Shown: positions 8,721 through 16,296 of the stretch, piece after piece | Layout of the letters: every line of letters starts with the position of its first letter | Numbering within the stretch: the stretch's first letter is position 1 | NCBI GenBank assembly: GCA_049999725.1 | Contig: JBNGIS010017966.1 | Location: 64,979 to 85,789 of the forward strand | DNA length: 20,811 bases | Source: Haplomitrium mnioides | Lineage: Eukaryota > Marchantiophyta > Haplomitriopsida > Calobryales | Reading direction: 5' to 3' | Translations under genes and position numbers: made by a program | The notes under the pieces: generated by a model | Told to the model about the DNA's origin: nothing | The model's input: the letters and a program-made list of their open reading frames with translations, nothing else | Databases searched by the model: none

Positions 8721-9760
8721 GCATGCTCCCACTGTTTAGCATCATCCCCTTTCATGGCATGCCTTAGGCTAGTTCGTTCTTGCTCAACAACAACATTTGC
8801 CTTACCTTCCTATCTTCCAAGCGTGACAACTGGTCTTCAGAAATTCGGTGAGTTCCTCACACATTGTAATGCCTTCTCCCATTGTCTTCAGATTCCCTCC
8901 AGGATGGCTGGTCCACCCTCTGCAAATTTTGCCCAGAATCTGACCAGCTTTCCATCACCTAGGGTAATCCTCAGAATATTAGGGAGGGCAGGGCTTGGAT
9001 TTGCATCCAACCTGTTCCCTACCTCCCACTTATTGAAAACGGCATACCTGTACCAGATTGTCTTGCTTGTAACTGGGTCACAGTCGTAGGACTTCCTTCC
9101 TTTCCTGTACCCAAGAAAAATACACTTTACTCTCTTAGGTTCCAACTTCGTGCAAAGTGTCACAAGAACCTAGATATACGTGTTGCAGCCAAAACTCTGA
9201 GATGCTTCACTGAAGGTCGAACCCCCCAAGCCTGCCAAGGTGTCAACCCTTCAATTACAATTGTAGTGCTGAAATTCTTTAGTTGTGGCCACTCCCACTG
9301 CCCAAAACTTATTCTGCAGGCCAACATATGCAGCGCTTTCAGCCTTCCCAACAAAGTTCATGTTCAGCCATGCTACCACAGAACTTGTCCTCCATGCCAG
9401 TATATGTAACATGCTTCCAAGCCTCTTGACAATTGTCATGTTTAGCTATACTGCCACACCATCCTGGTGTGGAGAATCCTGAGCATTCATCTATGCTATG
9501 ATGCCAACTCTTCACAAGAAAATTCTGAAACTGTTGCCATCACTCCAAAATCTTTGATTCTATTGTTAACTTCATTCTCCATCCAACCAAGACATGTTTG
9601 CAACATTGCAACATCTCATCCTTGTTGTTCATGAAGTAGACAAAGGAAATCTTTGATTTTCATTTGTGAATGATACCAAAAAAAAAAACTTTGTAGCTAG
9701 ACATTGAAGGTGTCTTCATAGATCCACATATGTTTATGTGGACTAATTCCAACTTGGATA
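8721..9760 (-). pseudogene. Integrase of Copia pol
   Basis: The core starts near 9755 with KLELVHINICGSMKTPS. The family norm H-S-D-x-C-G-P-M places the first catalytic Asp at the Asn codon around 9732-9734, so it is lost. Later segments are NKFWAVGVAT (about 9330-9280), LTPWQAWGVRPSVKHLRVLA (about 9250-9190), then KLEPKRVKCIFLGYRKG and YDCDPVTSKTIW (9160-9050), which form the classical Copia integrase C-terminus. The middle part with the second Asp and Glu is scrambled. Frameshifts are frequent. From 8888 downward the frame leads into the spacer before RT. Confidence 0.9.
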
Positions 9761-9980
9761 TCCTTCATCCAATGGTGTGCCCTTCTTATCTGCAGACTTC
9801 GTGTGACTTCACTTCACACATCTTTCATAGAACTCAAGTGAGGTAGATTTTCCAAACCATGTTGCTCACCATGCTGGTAAGCAACTTGATTCCTTGCTTC
9901 CCCAAGTATCCAAGCCTGTGGTGCCAGAGATTTATCCCCTTCTCTCTGGTTAGCCATACTCAGGCTTTCTTCAACCTCTA
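9761..9980 (-). pseudogene. GAG-pre-integrase (zinc-binding) domain of Copia pol
   Basis: On the - strand LWHHRLGYLGKQGIKLL (about 9935-9885) matches the L-W-H-x-R-L-G-H motif of the Copia pre-integrase zinc domain, with the second His changed to Tyr. It is followed by a degenerate Cys-containing tail. In intact elements this segment binds zinc at the integrase N-terminus. Confidence 0.8.
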
Positions 9981-10366
9981 GAACGCAATTCAATCTACAC
10001 AGTTTCTCTCCCCTGATACCAACATCAAATATATCACATTGCTAAGCTTATCCAGGACTGTACATCTATATAGATCAGGGTTGACCACCAAGCTAGTCCT
10101 GGTAAAAGCATATATTGACACAAGTTCTCTTGTGATCTCAGATCCAGGATGTGGGTGGCACTCCTGCTTCCCGATCCTTTAATTCTGAGATGCACAACCT
10201 ATTGCAATTGCATGTATTCCAAAGCTGTTGCCAAACTCTGTCAACTTTGGAATCTCCTCTGATGACATCCATTAATTATACCTTCCTTGATGACATGGCT
10301 GGATGCACCAGGTATCAGAACATCCTGGTCATCCACTTCTTCAAGTCAAGTTTATTAAACCCTGGT
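9981..10366 (-). pseudogene. Aspartic protease of Copia pol, catalytic Asp lost
   Basis: Around 10315-10280 on the - strand a frame reads VLIPGASSHVIKEG. The family motif is W-x-L-D-(S/T)-G-A-S-x-H, so Asp and Ser/Thr are replaced by Ile-Pro while G-A-S-S-H-V is kept. Nothing else of the domain is well conserved. The segment 9981-10280 should cover the rest of the protease and the spacer to integrase but contains many stops. Confidence 0.75.
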
Positions 10367-11225
10367 CTACAGATAATTCCTCAACAACTGCTGCACTCGA
10401 GGTTTCTTGAGATTTCTCTCATCTCCTCCAAACTTATTGTCAGCCAGTTCCACTTTGCAGGATTTGGACAAGGGTCCAATCTTATTGCAATAATAGAAGG
10501 CAAGTATCTTCGCATGTATCTTTCCTTTCTTATCTCCTTTGGCAATCAAAGCAATATCATCAATTTCTGTTGTGTCGCATCTGCTCCTCACTGAGCAAGC
10601 ATCTCACCATGAATTCCAGATCTAGGTCAGATCTCCCCTTTGCCTCCATTGTCATGACCAAAGTGTCATAACCTTCAGAAAAGCTGTTGAGTAGGACACA
10701 TACCGCCATGTCCTCAATTCATGGTTGAAACTGCCTGTAGCTTCCTAGGCATGGACTTGACCCTAATCACATATACAGTGATAGTTGAATTTTTCTGCAT
10801 GTGTAACAAGTAGGTTCACAAAATTTCTCCTTCACAGTCCCCCTTGCCTTAATGATTACTTGATAGTAATCTCCAAGCTTGCTGCAATTCTCACCAACTT
10901 AGAAAATGATCTTCAAGGCTCAGCATACTGGATGCCAAAGCCTTCTGCTCAGCCCTCACCAAACACTATCTTTCTCTCATAATGTCAAAACCAGACATTT
11001 CTTGAGAGATCAGATCACATTATGTTTGGGGATCCTCAGTAATTTCCCCCAGGTCTTGATTGACCTCAAAAAAAAAAACTTTCAGCTTTAACAAAAGATG
11101 AAAAGGCAATCTTCTCCAAATCTCTGGTTGTAAATCTTGAATCACCAAGAGCAGCTTTATCTTATCTCAAGATGAACTGCCTCCTCAAAATTTCTTCATC
11201 GTGCTACCAGAACCAAATTCAACTT
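10367..11225 (-). pseudogene. gag of Copia element
   Basis: The C-terminal capsid part is clear on the - strand between about 10710 and 10590: LLNSFSEGYDTLVMTMEAKG, then MVRCLLSEEQ, matching the UBN2-type Copia gag (L-L-x-S-L-P-x-x-Y and L-L-x-E-E). The following nucleocapsid at 10457-10498 keeps the spacing of a CCHC knuckle, but its first Cys is Phe and its His is Pro. The N-terminal half (10740-11225) is present only as fragments with stops. A run of nine A/T at about 11070 is a likely frameshift site. This structural protein would form the virus-like particle. Confidence 0.82.
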
Positions 11226-11230
11226 GCATT

Positions 11231-11244
11231 GTGGGCCCATAACC
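11231..11244 (-). other. Primer binding site of Copia element (internal tRNA-iMet type)
   Basis: On the - strand GGTTATGGGCCCAC follows the 5' LTR end directly. Its + strand complement GTGGGCCCATAACC equals the anticodon arm of plant initiator methionine tRNA, as recalled from the known tRNA. It is not complementary to the tRNA 3' end. Drosophila copia is known to prime from such a cut initiator tRNA. Confidence 0.8.
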
Positions 11245-11280
11245 TGTTAGAAAATATGAACTTTGAAATCCACGTAAAGA

Positions 11281-11380
11281 NNNNNNNNNNNNNNNNNNNN
11301 NNNNNNNNNNNNNNNNNNNNNNNNNNNNNNNNNNNNNNNNNNNNNNNNNNNNNNNNNNNNNNNNNNNNNNNNNNNNNNNN
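11281..11380. other. Assembly gap (100 N)
   Basis: Exactly 100 N. Bases before it match 6426-6461 and bases after it match from 6767 in the left LTR, so about 305 bp are really missing if both LTRs were the same length. The missing part includes most of the GC-rich 25-bp array. Confidence 0.98.
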
Positions 11381-11590
11381 CCTCACGCAGGAACTCGCCC
11401 GTCGAAAAACGAAAAACGCCTTACACGAAATTGAAATATTGAGGAAGAGCAGAAGCAAGTCGCGATGCTGCAACTTTCAAGGATATGGAGTCGGATGTGA
11501 AAAAAAACGAATATGGAACGCGAGCATATGAGTTGTAGGTTGTCGAAAACAGGAAACTCTCGATTCATATTCTTTGAAGCCTGTATGTTC

Positions 11591-11714
11591 GACACCTCCT
11601 CACGTTCTCACGTTCTTAACACCCTGATGCTCGATACCTCCTCACGTTCTTAACACCTTGATGCTCGATACCTCCTCACGTTCTTAACACCTTGATGCTC
11701 GATACCTCCTCACA
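11591..11714. repeat. 34-bp tandem repeat in right Copia LTR
   Basis: Counterpart of 6975-7090, with three units plus a partial one. The first unit carries the 8-bp slippage duplication CACGTTCT. Confidence 0.9.
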
Positions 11715-11802
11715 AACTCAAGCATGAGCTCGTAATCTGCTCTTAAAGACACTCGAAGAAGTTTTGGATGAGTGAGGATGAATCCTAAAGAGGACTCCTC
11801 AT

Positions 11803-11811
11803 CTTTATATA
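11803..11811 (-). promoter_or_regulatory. TATA box of Copia 5' LTR
   Basis: TATATAAAG on the - strand lies about 300 bp into the LTR, as expected at the U3/R border. Transcription would run leftwards through gag and pol. It is identical in the left LTR (7179-7187). Confidence 0.65.
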
Positions 11812-11820
11812 CAAACGAAC

Positions 11821-11873
11821 GTCAGCATTCTGCTGACATACAAGTTGCCCCGTAATAAATCAGTGGGGCAACT
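11821..11873. promoter_or_regulatory. Paired perfect inverted repeats in Copia U3
   Basis: GTCAGCA-ttc-TGCTGAC (11821-11837) is followed closely by AGTTGCCCC, a 13-base loop and GGGGCAACT (11843-11851 with 11865-11873). Both are also perfect in the left LTR (7197-7213 and 7219-7249). In the direction of transcription they lie 10-60 bp upstream of the TATA box, so regulator binding sites or promoter-proximal hairpins are both possible. Confidence 0.6.
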
Positions 11874-12113
11874 AATGGAAGCGATTGGTAAGGGGATCAC
11901 CTGAATGCGGCGCCTCTTTTTGACAAACCAACGAATATCCTATTTTGAGCTTATTGCTAACTGCTCTTTGTCCTAAGAATAAATGTCTAAGGGGGAGACC
12001 TGGAACCTAGTAGCCCCTCTAAAATATCTATTAGCTAACTATACTAGCTAGCCTTTTCAACTAACATTAGTTAGTTGTCACTATTTATAGCAACAAGAGA
12101 TACATTTCCAACA

Positions 12114-12118
12114 GTTGA
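12114..12118 (+). repeat. Target site duplication of Copia element, right
   Basis: GTTGA, identical to 6421-6425, follows the right LTR directly. Confidence 0.92.
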
Positions 12119-12424
12119 TGAGCTCAATGTGTCATTTTATCAAGTCCACGGAGAGGCAATTGCCCAACAATTGAAGGGTTTAGTGAAACCAAAATGTTTC
12201 ACTTTAGCCATTGCTGATATGCCTTACAATTATAACCTTAAGGAATGCAAGCATGATGATTCAGAACCCTTCACAAAGAATGATATTTTTGACATGGCTT
12301 CTTCTTTTACGGTGATTACAACTTTGGACTTTTGGTTTTTTGTTATTATCCATTCTTCCCAAAAATTTGGCATTGTCGAGGATGCTCTATTGAAGATTTG
12401 TTGTGCCATCAACCACGACGTCTG
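12119..12424 (+). pseudogene. Methyltransferase-like gene copy 1, DPPY-motif exon
   Basis: An uninterrupted frame starts in the Copia flank and reads DELNVSFYQVHGEAIAQQLK, then FTLAIADMPYNYNLKECKHD, where DMPY at 12216-12227 sits at the place of the DPPY catalytic motif of amino-methyltransferases (hydrophobic strand, then D-P-P-Y-N). Later FFVIIHSSQKFGIVEDAL resembles the next strand-helix unit of that fold. Pro to Met at the second motif position would probably impair catalysis. The frame ends at a likely splice donor TG|GTAAAT (12424/12425), also present in copy 2. Together with the next exon the order is DPPY first, SAM motif later, as in beta-class DNA N4-cytosine/N6-adenine methyltransferases. 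Assignment to the class is good; substrate and activity are unknown. Confidence 0.72.
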
Positions 12425-12514
12425 GTAAATTGCATTTTGATTTTTTCATTTGATAGTTTATCTTTTTTATTTTTCTTTTACTTTCTTTCCTTTGTCTCAT
12501 GTGTTTGTTTTTGT
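12425..12514 (+). other. Probable intron of methyltransferase-like copy 1
   Basis: It begins GTAAAT. The 3' half is strongly pyrimidine-rich (12440-12512), and coding similarity resumes at about 12515. An AG acceptor is not visible exactly at the border (TTTTTGTTAC), so the acceptor may be mutated. Splicing would rebuild a Trp codon split TG|G. Copy 2 has GTAAGT at the same codon. Confidence 0.55.
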
Positions 12515-13171
12515 TACAACATGGACAAAAGTAATTATATTCATCATTTGTATGGTCTTAGAATTTCTCATGCCTATGAGTGCTGGACTATGGGCTACTG
12601 GATGAAGGAGGGCCAGTAGAGCATGAAGCTCTTCAACTTGCAATTTGATGATGCAAGCGGACGTTCTCAACAAATCATGTAGAGTGTTTTCAGTTGCTTG
12701 GTTGTTTCTGCTAAGCTCAAACATCCAAGAGACGATGCTTCTATGATTATCTATCAAAAGCATCCGACTTTATAAAAATGTTTTATTGATCATTTGTCAA
12801 TAGAGCAAGATTGAATCTTAGATGTTTGCTGTGGGTTTGACACAAGCCTTGTCTGTGCTTTGAAGTTGATGTGAAATTGCATTGCCCATAGATATGATGA
12901 CTGCCAACATATCTATATTCTCAAGAGGGTTTTGACGATGGTTTCTTTGCCATCTCATGTGACAAAATCAAAAGTTGTATATGCATACCACAAAGAGCAT
13001 GTTCCTCTTAGTACTGCTAGTGCTTCTAACGGTTTTGTTGAAATTTTTGGGACTGAAAAGTCTCAACATAACTCTCTAGCAACTGCAGATGCTAAAGCTT
13101 CTATTCCAATTGATCTAGATGAGACCATTTCTCCTAAAGAAAATAGGGTTGAAATTGTAGCATCAGAATGA
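12515..13171 (+). pseudogene. Methyltransferase-like gene copy 1, SAM-binding exon
   Basis: One frame, broken by five stops (near 12617, 12680, 12773, 12812 and 12872), runs to the final stop at 13169. It contains ISHAYECWTMGYW (about 12563-12601), LKHPRD then IYQKHPTL (12752 on; compare K-P-x-x-L before the SAM site), and LDVCCGFDTSLVCAL (12818-12862), which fits the L-D-P-F-x-G-S-G-T-T SAM-binding motif of the N6_N4_Mtase family. This motif's second Gly is Asp here. NCIAHRYDDCQ follows, where family members have a G-x-E/D-x-x-x-x-Y segment. The last 80 residues are open, Ser/Thr/Glu-rich and without recognisable domain. An AATAAA lies 17 bp after the stop. Substitutions rather than frameshifts dominate the decay of this exon. 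Confidence 0.75.
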
Positions 13172-13187
13172 TGTAATTTTTGTACAT

Positions 13188-13193
13188 AATAAA
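13188..13193 (+). terminator. Poly(A) signal after methyltransferase-like copy 1
   Basis: TGTACATAATAAAG combines a plant UGUA far-upstream-like word with AATAAA and lies just after the final stop codon. This suggests the gene once had its own transcript end and was not read through from a retroelement. Confidence 0.55.
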
Positions 13194-13509
13194 GTATTTT
13201 TTTCACAAAATATTATTTGATTTGTCTTTATTCTTGTTGCATTCCAAATCCAATTTAAGAAGTATTTTCTTCACGATTCAATTTCTTGCAAAAATTTATT
13301 TTTGAACAAAACATATTGTTTTTCGTAAAAATTAGCAATGAAGTCTATGTTGACATGGAAGCTCCATTTGTTTTTTAATTTTTGTTCATGTTTTCTTCAA
13401 TCATGAGTTTTTGCAGTCCCTTCCTAGATGTATAAAAGGATCTGTTTCTAGAGGAATTTAATTTCTAAAAACACTTCCTGAAAAATGTAATTTTATACAA
13501 TACATCAAA
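13194..13509 (+). other. AT-rich spacer between methyltransferase-like gene and Gypsy B pol
   Basis: It is strongly T-rich, with no domain in any frame. Gag and protease of Gypsy B should lie here or further upstream but are not recognisable. A pyrimidine stretch ending TTTTTGCAG at about 13410-13418 resembles a 3' splice site, with no supporting coding sequence. Confidence 0.5.
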
Positions 13510-14450
13510 TGATATTTTGAAGGAGTTTGTGGTTGTGTTTCTAGAGGAATTTCCAAAAAGGCTACTAGATGATTGAGAATGCCTTTTCCAATAGAGTTGC
13601 TACTATAAAATACTCCTTATAATCAACCTATATATCAGTGGTTATCACCACAAGAATCAAAAGAGCTTCGAAAGACATTGATGGATCTTCTTGAGAAGGA
13701 TTTCATTTGACATAGTACTTTTTCTTGGGGAGCGAGAGCTCTGGTATCCTTTGTACCAAAGAAAGATGGTGGATTTCATCTTTGTATAGATTATCGAAGC
13801 TTGAACAATCAATTAGTGAAGAATGTCTCTTCTCTACCTTGTATAGATGATTTGTTGGATCAATTGAGTGGTACGCAACTCTTTTCTAAGTTGGATCTTT
13901 GAAGTGGCTATTGGCGAATTCCTATAAATCTGAGTGATGTGCTAAAGACAACTTTTTAGATAAGGTATGGGCATTTTGAGTGGAAGGTTCTTACATTTGG
14001 CCTTACTAATTCACCGAAAATATTTATGGATCAAATGGAGAGAGTTTTTAATGGTTTTTTAGATAAGTCAGTGTTAATGTTTTTGAATGATATAATTATC
14101 TTTAGTGAAATTGAAGTTGAGCATCATAAACATCTCAAAAAAGTATTGCATAGACTATGCAATTGGAAGTTTTATTGTAAGAAGTCTAAGTGTGAGTTTT
14201 GGAAGCAAAAGGTGACTTATCTAGGACACAAAGTGTCTGCAGAGGGCATCAAGATAGAAGAAGAGAAAATTAAGGCTATTATAGAGGGGCCAACACCAAA
14301 TGATGCAAAGGATGTTCAAGCTTTCAATGGATTGGCAAGTTTTTATCGAAGATTCATCCACTACTATGCTCATATTAGTGGATATATTGCTACACCACTA
14401 ATAGATTTGCTAAGCAAGGAGGAAAAGTTTCAATAAACGACTAAAAAGCA
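13510..14450 (+). pseudogene. Reverse transcriptase of Gypsy B
   Basis: The spacer begins with DILKEF then VFLEEFPK (about 13510-13550), followed in frame-shifted pieces by SPQESKELRKTLMDLLEKDF. Palm and finger motifs are [22 protein letters not shown]-stop-SGYWRIPI and FGLTNSP. The active site is FLND at 14080-14091, so the first Asp of the D-D pair is Asn. 14026-14436 is one open frame through VTYLGHKVSAEGI and VQAFNGLASFYRRFI (thumb and connection). Stops in the finger region and the changed active site make it inactive. Confidence 0.94.
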
Positions 14451-14890
14451 AGAGGCATTTCGACAACTCAAAGATGTAGTGTCTTTTTGTCCAATTCTAC
14501 AACCGTATGATCTAAATGCACGTTGTATAGTTGATTTTGATGCCTCTAATTTTGCCATTGGAATAGTATTACAACAAGAGTTTGAGGATGGACTTCATCC
14601 GATTACTTTAATGTCACATCAATTAAATGCAGTGGAGAGAAATTATTCTGCAAGTGATAGAGAGCAATTGGCAATGGTTTATGCTACCAAGGTTTGGAGA
14701 TACTATCTTTTAAGAAAGAATGTACTTATGCGTACCGATCACAAGCCTTTGCTGCAATCATTTCACTTAGAAAATGTGACAAGTCATCATTATTGAGGGG
14801 AAGATCAGCTATAGCTCTTTGATATCAAGTTGGAGTACAAGCCGAGAAGGTTCCATACGATTTGTGATGCATTGTCACAAAGACCAGATC
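14451..14890 (+). pseudogene. RNase H of Gypsy B
   Basis: After a stop at 14434-14436 the same frame goes on with QEAFRQLKDVVSFCPIL. The core is open from 14479 to 14796: CIVDFDASNFAIGIVLQQE, HQLNAVERNYSASDREQLAM, RTDHKPLLQ. The acidic residues of the catalytic set (Asp in DAS, Glu in REQ, Asp in TDHK) are all present, so this is the best-preserved domain of element B. The tether LEYKPRRFHTICDALSQRPD (14830-14890) leads to integrase. Confidence 0.93.
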
Positions 14891-15960
14891 ATCGACTAAA
14901 TATATTGGAGGTTCCAAATGTTAGCATATTGTATCTTAATGAAGTAACCATTGACAACTTTCAACAAAAGTTACATCAAGATACCTTCTTTAATCTTGAT
15001 AGAGCACATTTGGCAGTTAAAGATTGCAAGTATCATGCTTTTTCCATTTTGGATGGTATTCTCTATCAAGGCTATCAAATACATGTTCCACAAGATGATG
15101 CGTTTCAAATGGCCCGTTTACAAGAACCACATGACATTCCAATATTTGGGCATCTTGGAGTAGATAGGACTATAGAGTTTCTTCAACGCACTTGGTGGTG
15201 GCCAAACCTAGCTCGAGATGTTTGTGCTTTTGTTCGTTCTTATGTAAGTTGTCAGCAAAACAAGGCTTCAAATCAAAAACCAGTTGGCCTTCTTCAACCA
15301 CTACCGATTCCTATTGCTCGATGGGAACATGTAAGTTTAGATCTTGTCACTTCACTTCCAACCATGCCTCGTGGGTTTATTGCCATTGTGATGTTTGTAG
15401 ATAAGCTAAGCAAACAAATTCATCTAGCATCAACAACGATATGTTGGATGCTTCACAATTGGCAAAGATTTACTTTGATATAGTTTTCCGATATCATGGA
15501 ATGCCAAAGGTGTTAATATCTGATAGAGATTCCTGATTGAATGGAAAGTTTTGGCGAGAGTTATTTACATTTTTTGGGTTGTGAAGTTTGCATACAACAA
15601 CTCCAAACAAGCATGTACTGGATTTTCTCTTTTCTTTGTTAATTTTGGTCAACCTCCTCTTGTTCCTGATGGCTTGCTTTCTCGTTCATCTTCTAATGTT
15701 TCAAGTCTTTCTACCTTTTTGTCTCATTTATCTTTCTCTTTGGAAGATGCCAAAAACCATCTTGTTGTCGGCTTAAAATTTGTAAAAAAATATGCCGATA
15801 AACATCGTCGTGATTTTTCTTATGTTTTAGGTGATCAAGTTATACTTTCTATTCATGATCTTCATTTGTCTTTAAACACTCAAGTCCATAAGTTATCTCT
15901 AGCTTGGATTGGTTAATTTTAAAATTCTCAAGTTATTTCTCTTGTTGCGTACAAACTTGA
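14891..15960 (+). pseudogene. Integrase of Gypsy B, internal deletion
   Basis: 14830-15483 is one open frame. It has the zinc region PHDIPIFGHLGVDRTIEFLQ with both His, and SYVSCQQNK, where the first of the two Cys is Tyr (15241-15243). The core starts WEHVSLDLVTSLPTM with its first catalytic Asp, then ISDRD with the second (about 15520). At 15578/15579 the sequence jumps to VVKFAYNNSK; comparison with element C shows 134 bp missing (C 19803-19936), including the Q-T-D-x-Q-T-E block with the catalytic Glu. The C-terminal LSLNTQVHKLSLAWIG leads toward the chromodomain. Confidence 0.92.
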
Positions 15961-16250
15961 TCTTTCTTCCATATAAAGATTCATCATGCATTCAATGTCT
16001 CTAAATTTAAACCTTTTGTTTTTAGTCGATATTCTTTTCCAAATCGTGTTCAAATTCCTCTGCCATTTGTTGTTCTTGATGATCATAAATAATATGAGAT
16101 GGATCATATTTTGGCTAAATGATTCTTTAAATGTGTGTAACATCTTCAAGTTCAATATAAAGCTTTGTGGAAGGGATATTCATTTCATAATGCTACTTAA
16201 GAACCATGTTTGAACCTTGAGAATGCTCAAGAAGCTATTTGATTATTTGG
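15961..16250 (+). pseudogene. Integrase C-terminus and chromodomain of Gypsy B
   Basis: The frame IHHAFNVSKFKPFVFSRYSF (about 15978-16040) is the usual I-H-x-V-F-H-V-S-x-L-K-P linker. From about 16099 come DHILAK, then YKALWKGYSFHNAT, a stop, and EPCLNLENAQEAI. This equals the chromodomain core (Y-L-V-K-W-K-G-Y-x-x-x-x-A-T-W-E-P-x-x-N-L). The conserved Trp after A-T is a stop codon. Other stops precede it. It shows that family B is also a chromovirus. Confidence 0.88.
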
Positions 16251-16282
16251 AAATGTCGGTCATGATGAGGATGTCATCGATT

Positions 16283-16293
16283 AAAAAGTGGGA
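16283..16293 (+). other. Polypurine tract of Gypsy B
   Basis: AAAAAGTGGGA lies just before the LTR start, after the chromodomain frame. It identifies the following LTR as the 3' LTR of B. Confidence 0.7.
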
Positions 16294-16296
16294 TTA

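Larger units (their letters stand above)
6426..12113 (-). mobile_element. Ty1/Copia retrotransposon, nested, decayed
   Basis: The element runs on the - strand: 5' LTR 11245-12113, primer site 11231-11244, gag, protease, integrase, RT, RNase H, polypurine tract, 3' LTR 6426-7489. Integrase before RT defines Ty1/Copia. It is flanked by perfect GTTGA duplications, so both ends are original. LTRs begin TGTTAGAAA and end TTTCCAACA in + orientation. About 16 differences in roughly 405 compared LTR bases (7085-7489 against 11709-12113), mostly transitions, make it younger than Gypsy A. Coding parts have many frameshifts and stops. The internal region is 3755 bp, slightly short for an autonomous Copia. 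The insertion split a methyltransferase-like gene. Confidence 0.95.
11245..12113 (-). repeat. Copia LTR, right (5' LTR of the element)
   Basis: The segment matches 6426-7489 from TGTTAGAAA to TTTCCAACA. It includes a 100-N gap at 11281-11380 that covers sequence equal to 6462-6766 of the other LTR. It holds the element's promoter on the - strand (11803-11811). An extra 8 bp copy of CACGTTCT (11601-11616) distinguishes it from the left LTR. Confidence 0.95.

Noticed and set aside
8634-9089. 151-codon + strand open frame
   Set aside because: It is the complement of the Copia integrase and RT coding strand; the protein shows no motif, while the - strand matches known domains.
10151-10594. 147-codon + strand open frame
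   Set aside because: Antisense shadow of Copia gag and protease.
11231-11244. Fragment identical to a tRNA anticodon arm, considered as a tRNA gene piece
   Set aside because: No acceptor or other arms are present; its place directly at the LTR end explains it as a primer binding site.
11172-11531. Long open frames on both strands crossing 11281-11380
   Set aside because: They run through the N gap and consist of Copia LTR sequence; the reading through N has no meaning.
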